DNA of 64,000 nucleotides from Alphaproteobacteria bacterium (lineage in GTDB: Bacteria > Pseudomonadota > Alphaproteobacteria > Rhizobiales > Rhizobiaceae): positions 20,406 to 84,405 of the forward strand of contig JAJRQF010000049.1 of the NCBI GenBank assembly GCA_024280375.1, given 5' to 3'. Below, piece by piece: positions 19,810-28,918 of this stretch (positions within the stretch are counted from its first letter, which is position 1; each line of letters opens with the position of its first letter). Below the pieces are notes generated by a model. It was not told the DNA's origin and ran no database searches. It saw only the letters and a program-made list of their open reading frames with translations. A program made the translations under genes and the position numbers.

Positions 19810-19858
19810 TTTACAGGTAGCTTCAAATTAGTCGCTAATTAAAATAGAAGAAAGTCAT

Positions 19859-19975
19859 ATGACAGAAGATTTCATTCCCATATCCAGGCCACATATTTCT
19901 GCTTTGGAGGCCGAATATGTGCAAAAGGCCGTTGCCTCGGGTTGGGTCTCTTTGTTTGTGGAGCATCCTGCGTGA
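19859..19975 (+). pseudogene. N-terminal remnant of a DegT/DnrJ/EryC1-type aminotransferase
   Basis: ATG at 19859 opens a 38-codon frame whose first 30 residues (FIPISRPHISALEAEYV, then VQKAVASGWVS) match the conserved N-terminus of PLP-dependent sugar-nucleotide aminotransferases. After GWVS the similarity ends abruptly and a stop follows at 19973. The PLP-lysine region and the other about 340 residues are absent. Read as the stump left by a deletion; the breakpoint is near 19950. Family assignment rests on this short segment. Confidence 0.6.
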
Positions 19976-20084
19976 CCATGCAATGAAAGCTGCAAACACC
20001 AGGGTGCGTGCAACAGCGGTGCATACGGCAATAAACGGGCAGGTTAAAATGAAATTGATTCAGGGAGAAAAAAAGAATATATTT

Positions 20085-20392
20085 GATGCGTTGAACAATG
20101 GGCGTCAGATACATCATTTTCCCTCGCATTACGAATGGTTGGACCTCGTTTGCAGAAAAATCTTATTTAATTCATTCGCCCAAGTGCGGCTGATGTTACA
20201 GGATACCCTGCATTTTTTTACCATTGCTCGCCTGGTCAAATGAGAAAACTGTTCGAGAAAACTGTTCGAGAAAACTGGCTTTGTTGACGTTAAAGTTGAA
20301 CCTTTCTACTGTGCGAATGATTGTTTTGCGTGCATATTTCCAGTATTCTTATAAGTTTAGTCATTGAAAATTTTGGTATCCGATTTAGTTAG
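20085..20392 (+). pseudogene. Decayed SAM-dependent methyltransferase, C-terminal part
   Basis: A continuous methyltransferase-like C-terminus can be pieced together only by changing frame. Segment 1, IHHFPSHYEWLD, is in one frame near 20109-20145. Segment 2, VGPRLQKNLI then stop TAA (20168-20170) then FIRPSAADVTGYPAFFYH and CSPGQMRKLFEK, is in a second frame. A 13-bp tandem duplication breaks it again, after which GFVDVKVEPFYCANDCF follows, and a last shift near 20344 leads to LISLVIENFGIRF and stop at 20390. At least four lesions make it a clear pseudogene. No N-terminal SAM-binding part remains. A longer open frame over 19917-20243 is a by-product. Confidence 0.6.
20242..20278 (+). repeat. 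13-bp tandem duplication inside the methyltransferase remnant
   Basis: GAGAAAACTGTTC occurs at 20242-20254 and 20255-20267, followed by a partial third copy GAGAAAACTGG. Removing one 13-bp unit restores the frame MRKLFEKTGFVDV, so this is a replication-slippage duplication that broke the reading frame. Confidence 0.75.
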
Positions 20393-20479
20393 AGTTTTTT
20401 GCATCGGGATTTGTAATAAGTGGCAGCAAACCAGAGTAGTTCCCCATAGAAACGATGGTATAGGAAAAATCGAATTGTA

Positions 20480-21069
20480 ATGCCTATTAAATTCAACATA
20501 TTGAGACTGATTTGGAGCCTTTTACCTAAAAAGACCAAAGGAATAGTAGGCCCGGAATCGGTCATTCACCGCTTTCGAATTAGGGCAAATAAAACACACA
20601 CGCTGAATGTTGGTCAGCAGTCCATTGGCTTGGCCACCTGATTTATGAAAAAGAAGGCGCAGAAATACAAATCGGTTCGCGGTCGTTCATTGGGGCATCA
20701 AAGTTGATTTGCGCAAAAAAGATCATAGTTGGAGACGATGTTATGATTTCCTTGGGAGTAACAATTGCTGACCATGATGGACATGCAACTGAGTTCGCAA
20801 AGCGATCTGGCGATGTGTTGGACTGGTTGGCAGGCAAAAAAGACATGTCAATCGTACCCATGAAGGAAATCAGCATTGGTAATAAGGTGTGGATAGGGTT
20901 TGATGCCTCTATTTTAAAGGGAGTGACAATAGGTGAGGGTGCTATTGTTGCTGCTTGCTCTGTTGTTACAAAAAACGTGCCCCCCTGGACTTTGGTTGCC
21001 GGTAATCCTGCAAAAGAAATAAAGAAGGTAAAAAACAATGAAGAGCAGGCACGTCATGCCAAAAGCTGA
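20480..21069 (+). pseudogene. Frameshifted hexapeptide acyltransferase
   Basis: ATG 20480 begins an N-terminal part (MPIKFNILRLIWSLLPK) that runs to LNVGQQSI and hits a stop at 20639-20641. The other frame continues without interruption as HLIYEKEGAEIQIGSRSF, then VWIGFDASILKGVTIGEG and TLVAGNPAKEI, a normal maltose/galactoside O-acetyltransferase-like end. A single-base deletion between about 20621 and 20635 explains the break. The intact 3' part alone (from TTG 20704) would be a 121-residue fragment. It could also be a sequencing error. The 3' end overlaps the next methyltransferase gene by 32 bp. Confidence 0.7.
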
Positions 21070-21910
21070 CAAAAGCCTCCAAAGTTGGGAAGATGCCGTT
21101 CGGTGGTTAATTGACCAGCCGGATCGCCAAGACTTGGTAGAAGCCTGTTATTTCGACCAGCCACTGACAAGGGCCGCCGAACGCTTTCACAAAGGAAAGG
21201 AATGGCAGGCCGTAAGCAGATTTCTGCCCTCAAAGGGCGGGCGAGCATTGGAATTGGGAGCGGGCAATGGAATATTATCCTACGCTTTAGCCTGTGATGG
21301 TTGGGCCGTTACCGCTGTTGAGCCGGACCCCAGCAATCTTGTCGGTGCTGGCGCTATCCGAAAGCTGGCCATTGATAGCAAACAGCCTATTGAAGTAATT
21401 GAGGCTTTTGGCGAAAGCATTCCCCTGGAAAAAGCCGGTTTTGACCTGGCCATTGCGCGGCAGGTGCTTCATCACGCCGATGATCTTGAGGGATTGTGTA
21501 GCGAACTCGCTCGTATTGTCAGGCCCGGAGGCTTGGTCATTACCCTGCGCGATCATGTGATTTCTGGGCCGGATCAGCTTCAGCCATTTCTTGATGGCCA
21601 TCCCCTGCACCATCTTTATGGGGGAGAAAACGCCTATACGCTTGGACAATATAAAAAAGCTCTCACAGGTGCCGGCCTTGAGATCATTCATGAACTGGCC
21701 CCGCTAAAAAGCGTGATAAATTATGCACCCTTATCAAAAGATGAACTTCTTGATGGCCTATCCGGTAGATTAAAAAATATGCCGGTTTTAGGCCCGGGTG
21801 CAGCAGGGGTGGCGCGACTTGTCCCGGCTGATATTATGTTGAGTTTGGCGTCAATGATTGATCGTCGTCCCGGTCGGCTTTATTCTTTTATCTGTAGAAA
21901 ACCAGCTTGA
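21038..21910 (+). CDS. Class I SAM-dependent methyltransferase
   Basis: About 290 residues. The SAM-binding motif I is RALELGAGNGILSYAL, the acidic residue after strand 2 is in VEPDPSN, and post-motifs FDLAIARQVLHHADD and ARIVRPGGLVI follow, all typical of methyltransferase domain 11. Probably methylates a sugar or an intermediate of the polysaccharide. Starts inside the tail of the broken acyltransferase gene (ATG 21038; ATG 21056 is an alternative), and is 14 bp from the next gene. Confidence 0.88.
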   Translation: MKSRHVMPKADKSLQSWEDAVRWLIDQPDRQDLVEACYFDQPLTRAAERFHKGKEWQAVSRFLPSKGGRALELGAGNGILSYALACDGWAVTAVEPDPSNLVGAGAIRKLAIDSKQPIEVIEAFGESIPLEKAGFDLAIARQVLHHADDLEGLCSELARIVRPGGLVITLRDHVISGPDQLQPFLDGHPLHHLYGGENAYTLGQYKKALTGAGLEIIHELAPLKSVINYAPLSKDELLDGLSGRLKNMPVLGPGAAGVARLVPADIMLSLASMIDRRPGRLYSFICRKPA

Positions 21911-21924
21911 AGGGATAGCGCCAA

Positions 21925-22869
21925 ATGGCAAAAATCTGGATTACCGGAATAGCTGGTTTTATTGGCCGGGAAACGTCCAGCTATGCTCATTTGCAAGGGC
22001 ACGATGTTTGGGGGATTGGCTTTGGAGGTGGTGAACCCTTGCCGGAACCACTTGCAAGTCAGCATATTGAATCAAAAATAGATACGCCAGGACTTGGTCG
22101 CTTGGCGGTTCGCTCTGGTCAACCGGATCTGGTCATTCATTTGGCAGGAGGCAGCGCCGTCGGCCCCTCGTTCGCAGCGCCTGAAATAGATTTTAATTTA
22201 ACAGTAACTGGCACCAGCACCCTTTATGAATGGTTGCGCCTCAATGCGCCTGATGCACGCGTGGTAATTGTCTCCAGCGCTGCTGTATATGGTTCTGGTC
22301 ATCGGGGGAAAATCCAGGAAAATGCTGCCCTGTCGCCTTTTTCCCCCTATGGATACAATAAGCTGATCATGGAAACTATTGCCCGCAATTATGGTGCGAA
22401 TTTTGACATTTCCACATTGGTGGTCAGATTGTTTTCCGTATATGGCGCGGGCTTGCGCAAACAACTATTTTGGGATTTATGCAACAAGTTTTCAGCGGGC
22501 AGTTCTGTGGAACTTGGTGGAACCGGGGAGGAAACGCGAGACTATATTCATGTGAAAGATGTGGCCCGACTTCTTGTCAATCATTTTGATCGGGCAACGC
22601 CGGATTGTCCAATAATCAATGGTGGGGCAGGGGTTGCAGTTTCAGTTTCTGATGCAGCACAAACTTTGGCAAGCGCCTGGGATAAGGCCAATGGCACGAA
22701 AATTGACCTGTCATTTTCAGGAAAATACAGACCTGGAGATCCTCAGAATCTGGTGGCAGATATATCGAATATTTCAAATATGCCATTCAAAACATCAATT
22801 GAGTTTAATCAGGGCATTGAAGGTGTTGTTGACTGGTATTCTCGGCTTCAAAAACTGGAGTTGAAATGA
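21925..22869 (+). CDS. NAD-dependent epimerase/dehydratase (extended SDR)
   Basis: 314 residues with the nucleotide site GIAGFIGRE, VSSAAVYGSG, the catalytic YGYNK and the extended-SDR substrate domain (RDYIHVKDVARLLV). It should act on a nucleotide sugar as a reductase, epimerase or dehydratase; the exact reaction cannot be told from sequence. The stop overlaps the start of the following glycosyltransferase by 4 bp, so they are translated together. Confidence 0.88.
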   Translation: MAKIWITGIAGFIGRETSSYAHLQGHDVWGIGFGGGEPLPEPLASQHIESKIDTPGLGRLAVRSGQPDLVIHLAGGSAVGPSFAAPEIDFNLTVTGTSTLYEWLRLNAPDARVVIVSSAAVYGSGHRGKIQENAALSPFSPYGYNKLIMETIARNYGANFDISTLVVRLFSVYGAGLRKQLFWDLCNKFSAGSSVELGGTGEETRDYIHVKDVARLLVNHFDRATPDCPIINGGAGVAVSVSDAAQTLASAWDKANGTKIDLSFSGKYRPGDPQNLVADISNISNMPFKTSIEFNQGIEGVVDWYSRLQKLELK

Positions 22870-24032
22870 TCAATGTTGGCTTTACCCTCATCGGGCGCAT
22901 GGGTTGGACGGGTGGTGAAAACTATTTGCGTAACATGCTTGGTGTTATTCAAAATCACATGGAAGGCAATGTACAGGCGCAACTGTTTTTATCGCCTGAG
23001 GAGGCGGAAACAAAATTCGAATCCTTTGACGGTGTGCTTAATAAAGCGCCGATAGTTGATGAACGAATTGGCGGAGCCGGGCGCGGAACAAGTTTACAAA
23101 AATCACTCCTATTGGGCCGTGACAAGGGCTTGGAAACATTGTTTAAAACCCGGCATGTTGATCTGGTGTTTGAAAATGCCGTTTTTTATGGCTGGCGGTT
23201 TGGCATACCCATTCTGGCCTGGATGCCTGATTTTCAGCATCATTATATGCCCGAGCTTTTTTCGCGTAGAGGATGGTGGCGACGAGAGGTTGGTTTTCGT
23301 ATGCAGACGACGAATAACCGTACAATTATGCTTTCCAGTCATACGGCCAAAAACGATTGCGAGAAATTCTACCCCAAGACAATTGAAACGACGACTACTG
23401 TTCCATTTGCTGTTGATTTCAACCCTGCTGATCATATTGGTCGTAAGTTTGAATTGATGCAAAAATATGAATTGCCCGAACGCTTCATTTATATTCCCAA
23501 TCAGTTTTGGAAACATAAAAATCACACTACGGTCATTCAGGCTCTTGCATTGATCGCTTCAACATGTGGATTGGATAAATGCCTGCCCGTGATTACCAGC
23601 GGTCCTCAAAAGGATCCTCGTCACCCCGAATTGTTTGATAGCTTGATGGCCGATGTTAAAAAATCGGGATTAGAGAATTCATTTCGTTATCTCGGGCTAA
23701 TACCATATATGGATGTGCTCGGATTGATTGGAGCGGCAGATTATCTTGCTAATCCATCGCTTTTTGAGGGATGGTCAACACCGATTGAAGAGGCCAAGGC
23801 CCTCGGGGCTCCAATGCTGTTATCCGATATTTCCATACACCGCGAACAGGTGCCATCCGCTACATTCTTTGATCCCGGTTCGCCCCGGTCTTTGGCGGAC
23901 ATACTCCTGCAGGTTTCAAAAAATACACCGCCAAAACGTCAGGCTGTAACAGAGCTCCAGAAACACCAACAGGACCGGGTAAAGGAATATGCAAATTCCT
24001 TAATGAAAGCATTCGAAATGGGGGTAAAGTGA
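22866..24032 (+). CDS. Glycosyltransferase family 4 (group 1)
   Basis: GT-B fold transferase of 388 residues. The C-terminal donor-binding motif is NPSLFEGWSTPIEEAKALG followed by SDISIHREQ, the EX7E-type region of GT4 enzymes; the N-terminal half has the WMPDFQHHYMPELF segment found in mannosyl/rhamnosyl transferases of this group. Cytoplasmic, adding a sugar to the growing lipid-linked unit. Starts inside the stop of the SDR gene (ATGA). Confidence 0.9.
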   Translation: MINVGFTLIGRMGWTGGENYLRNMLGVIQNHMEGNVQAQLFLSPEEAETKFESFDGVLNKAPIVDERIGGAGRGTSLQKSLLLGRDKGLETLFKTRHVDLVFENAVFYGWRFGIPILAWMPDFQHHYMPELFSRRGWWRREVGFRMQTTNNRTIMLSSHTAKNDCEKFYPKTIETTTTVPFAVDFNPADHIGRKFELMQKYELPERFIYIPNQFWKHKNHTTVIQALALIASTCGLDKCLPVITSGPQKDPRHPELFDSLMADVKKSGLENSFRYLGLIPYMDVLGLIGAADYLANPSLFEGWSTPIEEAKALGAPMLLSDISIHREQVPSATFFDPGSPRSLADILLQVSKNTPPKRQAVTELQKHQQDRVKEYANSLMKAFEMGVK

Positions 24033-24308
24033 TGCGAGCCATTTTCATGAAAAGGAGGTCATCTCCCTTTACCAGAAAATTCGATACAAATAATACAGAT
24101 GGATTGCGCGACACTCTCCTCAAATCTGAGAGGAATAGTTTTTGACCCTGTTTTTTTGGATGGCATCAATAGGAAGTGAATAATATGGACCGCGCCTCGG
24201 TTGCCGAAGAATAAGCAGGCAGGGCGCCCTATAATGAATTTTTCAAGCAATATGGATATCAGGTGATTTTCCATTGATGGAATATATTGTCTTACAGATG
24301 GGAATACT

Positions 24309-25610
24309 ATGCGAGACAAAATTATCGGCGGTATCGCACAAATCTGGCAAAAAGATTTTGTCAAACACCTGGCGGTTCTATCTGGGGCCGGCGTATTATC
24401 GCGCATCATACTATTGGCATCTTACCCGGTGCTCACCCGCCTTTATGATCCATCCTCATTCGGTCTGCTTGCAACATTTACTTCGATTGTTGCCTTCCCG
24501 GCGATCTTGGCAACCCTGCGCTACGAATTAGCAATACCTTTGCCAAAGAACGAAGATGACGCGAATATTATTCTTTATCTTTGCACTACATTCACGCTGG
24601 GGTGGACGCTTATTCTTCTCACCGTGGCAGCATTGATTAATGACGAGATGGTCGGAAAACTGGGATTTGGGCAATCCCAATATGTCAAATGGCTGATCCC
24701 ACTGGCTGTGCTGGGATCAGGGCTCTACATGGCCTTTACGTACTGGAGTGTTCGGCGGAAGAAATTTAAGGCGATTGCAACCACGCAAATTTCCAAAATT
24801 GGCGGCGAGGTCGGTTTGCAACTTATTTTGGGATATTTTTCTTTCGGAGCGATTGGATTGATCCTGGGGAATTTCGTCGGACTTTGCCTGGGTGTCGGAA
24901 CATTGATCCGGGCCGGACGTCCATATTTGAAATGGCTCGGCATCCCACTTCTGTGGAAACGCACCAAAGAAATGGCAATAAGGTATCGATACCTTCCCCT
25001 GTTTGATGGGGCCGCAACGCTGATGAATGAAGGTGGTTCGCGCCTGTTTCTGCTCGGCATCGGAATTTATTATTCACAGGCCGATTTGGGGTTGTTCTGG
25101 CTGGCCCTCATGCTTCTGTCAGCGATCTCCGGCGTTTTTATTAATGCCGCGCAAAGAGTGCATTATGCCCACGCATCTGAAATGCAACGCTCGAGCAGCG
25201 CGGGGCTGTACGCTTACTATCTTAAAGCTGTATTGACGACTGCCATCGCAGCTAGCTTCATAAGCGTGACTGTATATTTCATCGTGCCCCCGGTGTTTAA
25301 TCTGATGTTTCCGGAAAACTGGACCGCGTCCCTGCCATTATTATTGGCTCTCATCCCGGCTCACCTCTTCAAAGCCGCGATCCTCCCCTATCTGTCCTAC
25401 AATATCATTGAAAAGCAGCATATCGCATTGGTTTGGAATAGCATTCATATGACATTGCATCTTGCCACCATACCGGTTGCTCTTTATTTTGGTTCCGACC
25501 TGTTCACGCTAGCGGCAACCTATTCAGCAGCTCTTTGCCTATCATATTTCTCGCTTTTCATTATTCACCTTGTAATACTTCCCAAGAATACAGAAGAATA
25601 CTCAGCGTAA
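24309..25610 (+). CDS. Polysaccharide flippase, Wzx-like
   Basis: 433 residues with about 12 predicted membrane segments and the MATE/PST-type N-terminus (LAVLSGAGVLSRIILLASYP, then VLTRLYDPSSFGL). It flips undecaprenyl-linked repeat units across the inner membrane. Located after the glycosyltransferases and before a Wzy-type polymerase, the usual order in Wzx/Wzy loci. The 276 bp before it contain no convincing gene. Confidence 0.9.
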   Translation: MRDKIIGGIAQIWQKDFVKHLAVLSGAGVLSRIILLASYPVLTRLYDPSSFGLLATFTSIVAFPAILATLRYELAIPLPKNEDDANIILYLCTTFTLGWTLILLTVAALINDEMVGKLGFGQSQYVKWLIPLAVLGSGLYMAFTYWSVRRKKFKAIATTQISKIGGEVGLQLILGYFSFGAIGLILGNFVGLCLGVGTLIRAGRPYLKWLGIPLLWKRTKEMAIRYRYLPLFDGAATLMNEGGSRLFLLGIGIYYSQADLGLFWLALMLLSAISGVFINAAQRVHYAHASEMQRSSSAGLYAYYLKAVLTTAIAASFISVTVYFIVPPVFNLMFPENWTASLPLLLALIPAHLFKAAILPYLSYNIIEKQHIALVWNSIHMTLHLATIPVALYFGSDLFTLAATYSAALCLSYFSLFIIHLVILPKNTEEYSA

Positions 25611-25814
25611 AATGATGGTTCCCGGTTCAAAGGAGCCTTTCATATGTTTTAAGGGGGGGATATTGCTATGGATAATTCTATATTCTACAAGCTGGAAACA
25701 TAAAAAAAATCATGAAGATATTACATCCAATTGAAGTTTGATCTTCACAATAGGCTTGTGTTATTTTGCACTAGAGTTTTTAAGTAAATTTAACTGAAAT
25801 CATGCAAAATACCA

Positions 25815-27122
25815 ATGAATTCCAAGCAAGCAAATTTTAATCAGGTTACTCTCTCAACAATGGCCGCGCCGCAGCTTCGACGCTCCATGGGTAGGAAGAG
25901 GTATTTGCGATTTCAGATGGTTATGCTTCTGCGGGTTCTTATTCTGGTTGGTTATCCGTTAATTGCCATCATGGTAACATTTACTGGTTTATCATCGGCC
26001 ACATCACTGCTAACTTATCCATATAGAGCGCTTGTATTGGCTCTATCACTGTACATCATTTTGAGGGGACAACGAAGCCGCCTCGATAATTTGGTGATGA
26101 TATTCTTCACTGTCTACACGATCCGGCTCCTCTATGACTGGAATATTTCCGAAATTACCGGTGCGGAGCAGGCTTTGCTTTTCTTCGTAATGACGGTGAT
26201 GATGCCAGTTATAGCTTCCATGCGAGGTGGCCCCTATATTTTCGATGACAAATTATTTGCGCAGTGGGTTTTGATACCAGCAATGGCCACTTTGGTTCTT
26301 GCGCTCAGTGCGCAAATTTTAGGTTTAGGCTACAACCCCTGGGCCGATCAGGGCGTTCAATCAACGCGGCTTCAGTTTAACGCACTCAATCCCATCTCGT
26401 TAGGGCACGTGGCGGGTACTACGTTAATCTGCAGCTTCTATTTATTGTTTGAAAAACGCCAAAGCCTCATGCTGCGCATCGCTTCCTGGAGTGGCATTGC
26501 CTTAGGCGGACTTTTGATCCTGCTAACAAATTCTCGTGGTCCCGTCATGGCTACCGCCGTTGCATTGATCTGGTTTTTTATGTTGCGTACCCGCCGTTTG
26601 GTTTATGCCGCACCATTTCTTCTTATATTGCCTTTTTTTCTTTCCACCGACACAGAGCTAGTATCCAGATTACTTTCACGATTCGATTGGGATATTTATG
26701 ATAACGCATCAAATGCGGGTAGAATTATGGCTCAACGAATAGCTATGGAAGCATTTTTTGAAAACCCAATTTTCGGTGCCTATTACATAGACCCAACGGT
26801 TGGCGAAGGAAATTACCCACATAATCTCATCATCGAAACAGCGATGGCCCTCGGCATGGTTGGCTTGATAATGTTTGCTGCAATGTTATTGCGGGCATGG
26901 TGGAAGGTGACTACTTTTTATAATGTTGAACACCCTTTGCTGGTCATGCTATTGGCACAGCAATTCATTGCAACTCAGCTGTCTGGTGCCCTATGGGCGG
27001 CTGGCGGTTTTTTCATGATACTTACGCTTTGTCTCACCGCGCGGCGAACTAAACATCCGCGCTTTGTACCCGGCAACATATCTCCTACCACCCGCGCTGC
27101 AACGTCCTGGTCAAGTTTATAA
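25815..27122 (+). CDS. O-antigen ligase/polymerase-type membrane protein, Wzy-like
   Basis: About 435 residues, roughly 11 membrane segments. The Wzy_C/WaaL signature region is present: NSRGPVMATAVALIWFF and EGNYPHNLIIETAMALG, with the conserved His in PHN. Acts on the periplasmic face to polymerise or ligate repeat units. A second protein of this class is encoded at 33750-34916, so one may be the polymerase and the other the ligase, or they may serve different glycans. Confidence 0.87.
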   Translation: MNSKQANFNQVTLSTMAAPQLRRSMGRKRYLRFQMVMLLRVLILVGYPLIAIMVTFTGLSSATSLLTYPYRALVLALSLYIILRGQRSRLDNLVMIFFTVYTIRLLYDWNISEITGAEQALLFFVMTVMMPVIASMRGGPYIFDDKLFAQWVLIPAMATLVLALSAQILGLGYNPWADQGVQSTRLQFNALNPISLGHVAGTTLICSFYLLFEKRQSLMLRIASWSGIALGGLLILLTNSRGPVMATAVALIWFFMLRTRRLVYAAPFLLILPFFLSTDTELVSRLLSRFDWDIYDNASNAGRIMAQRIAMEAFFENPIFGAYYIDPTVGEGNYPHNLIIETAMALGMVGLIMFAAMLLRAWWKVTTFYNVEHPLLVMLLAQQFIATQLSGALWAAGGFFMILTLCLTARRTKHPRFVPGNISPTTRAATSWSSL

Positions 27123-27172
27123 ATGACACCAGTTTTGAGCCGTCTAATTACACCACAATCACTTTCACGCTA

Positions 27173-28918
27173 TCAACGTAATAACTCCGTCACCACATAG
27201 TCCGCATAGATTTGGCCTCCAGCATCATTAAGGTGCAGCCCGTCAAAGGTGAAGTCTCCCGATGTAAAATATCCAATACCGGACTGTCGCCCAACATCAA
27301 TCACTCTATAGCCTGTTAGCATGGCCACTTCTTCTACGGCCTTTTGAAAGTCCAGTAGTTTATCGCCATTAGCGTTAATTGAAAAAGGCGTATGGTTTGC
27401 AAATGTGCCTGCATAGGGTGTAAAAAAGACGATGGATGCAGCCGGGTGCGCATTGTGAATGGCGACGACAGCGGCCCAAAGGGCGCCATAGAATGTTGTG
27501 TTGCTGGTATCACCGAGGGAGCCAAGCGGGGTTAAACCGGTAGCAAAGTCGTTTATACCAGCCTCGATGGTGATAAGGTCGGTTCCGGGTGGAATATTGG
27601 TGATTTCGTTGTAAATCTTCAATGACCCACTTGATCCATTTGCTCCAATACAACCGCCAGCAAAACCAAGGTTTGTCACAGTTAGTCCAAGCCTGGAAGC
27701 TAAAGGTGGGACATATTTGTTTTGCGCGGTAATGGATGTTCCAAGTGCCGCCCATTTTTTGCCCTGCCAGGGTTTTGCGGGAGCATAGCCAGCCAGTACC
27801 TTTTGAATAATTCCACCAAAAAGTTCAACATCCGGCATGACACTGATATCTTGTTTGTTCCAATCTGCGGCGGCAAAAAGACTGCCGCTGTTTAACAGGT
27901 TTGGCCCGGAACCAACCCTGACGCAGGTTTCATCAACAAACAGGCCGGAATTCCCGTCACCTATATAGGGATGGCCACCGTTAGACGGAAATATGCGTAA
28001 CTGTATGTTAGTGCTACCCGAACTACTGGCTGTTGCAGCAATCATACAGCGATACCAGCCAGCACCAATATCTTCGATTGAAGCTCCCACGCCGTTGGCC
28101 GTGCCTGCAGCCAGATCAAATGTACAATCAAAGGCATTATATACGCCGGAATACAAATTTAACTTCGAGCGTTCCGCCTTCTTGGCAATCACTTCAATCT
28201 GGTATGCAGTTCCAGCCTGCCAGCTTATCAACTGATATACGCTGGGGTTTGCAGAACCAATAGCTTCAACAAATTTGTCAGCGCTGACTGTACCAACAAT
28301 TGGTTCAATTTTATCAACACGATGGCTAACTGAACCCAGCCCTCCCAATACTGCTGCTTCAATGGTTGCGCCGAATTCCAATGATACAAGACTACTTAAT
28401 GTATAAGGGGAGGAGGTCTCTATCTTATTGTAAGAAAACCATATTTGTTCGCCGCTACCCAAGGTGAAATGCGGTGCAATCGAACACCAGAACCCAACAT
28501 GTTGGCCCACTGCAATTGGAAGGTCTACGTCATCTATTGAATTTACACCCGCCGTCACTGTAAAAGATTTGCTGGCGGTTTGCGTCAAACTTCCATCGCC
28601 ATTATTTGTATAAACGCTGAATGTAACTATTTGATCGGCTGCAACTGCAATCCGCGCTTTGGTAAAAAAGCCTGAAATATCAGACGGAGTTGGCAAAATG
28701 AAATATAGCTGGCTCCACACATCATTGGTGGTTACAACGCTGGGTTTGCCGATAATCCGCGTTTCTAACAGGGGAGCAGGGTCACCATTGGCCCCGGACG
28801 GGCCAGTACTTCCTTCTGGCCCCTGGGCACCGGTTTCCCCTCGTGGCCCAAGTATCTGAAGTGTATTGAATACGGACAATGTGTCGGCAATAGAGAGTTT
28901 TACAAAATCTATATTCAT
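27173..28918 (-). CDS. Phage-tail-like protein: collagen-like stretch plus SGNH hydrolase
   Basis: 581 residues in four parts. Residues 1-23 are a short N-terminal segment; 24-49 are about eight Gly-X-Y triplets (GPRGETGAQGPEGSTGPSG); about 50-370 is beta-rich and resembles phage fibre or carbohydrate-binding modules; about 375-581 is an SGNH/GDSL esterase domain with GTSIT (Ser), NLGFAGG, GIND and DGLHLN (Asp, His), so the catalytic set is complete. No signal peptide is visible. It is overlapped by 4 bp by the upstream small gene, so the two form an operon pointing against the polysaccharide genes. Probably a glycan-deacylating fibre protein; phage or tailocin origin is inferred. Confidence 0.8.
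   Translation of the reverse strand: MNIDFVKLSIADTLSVFNTLQILGPRGETGAQGPEGSTGPSGANGDPAPLLETRIIGKPSVVTTNDVWSQLYFILPTPSDISGFFTKARIAVAADQIVTFSVYTNNGDGSLTQTASKSFTVTAGVNSIDDVDLPIAVGQHVGFWCSIAPHFTLGSGEQIWFSYNKIETSSPYTLSSLVSLEFGATIEAAVLGGLGSVSHRVDKIEPIVGTVSADKFVEAIGSANPSVYQLISWQAGTAYQIEVIAKKAERSKLNLYSGVYNAFDCTFDLAAGTANGVGASIEDIGAGWYRCMIAATASSSGSTNIQLRIFPSNGGHPYIGDGNSGLFVDETCVRVGSGPNLLNSGSLFAAADWNKQDISVMPDVELFGGIIQKVLAGYAPAKPWQGKKWAALGTSITAQNKYVPPLASRLGLTVTNLGFAGGCIGANGSSGSLKIYNEITNIPPGTDLITIEAGINDFATGLTPLGSLGDTSNTTFYGALWAAVVAIHNAHPAASIVFFTPYAGTFANHTPFSINANGDKLLDFQKAVEEVAMLTGYRVIDVGRQSGIGYFTSGDFTFDGLHLNDAGGQIYADYVVTELLR

Noticed and set aside
19917..20243. A 108-residue open frame as a gene
   Set aside because: It crosses the aminotransferase stump and only part of it matches the decayed methyltransferase; better explained as a by-product of frame changes.
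24032..24142. A 36-codon open frame starting in the stop of the glycosyltransferase gene
   Set aside because: No recognisable family, basic low-complexity sequence, no good ribosome site beyond the TGATG overlap; not enough to call a gene.
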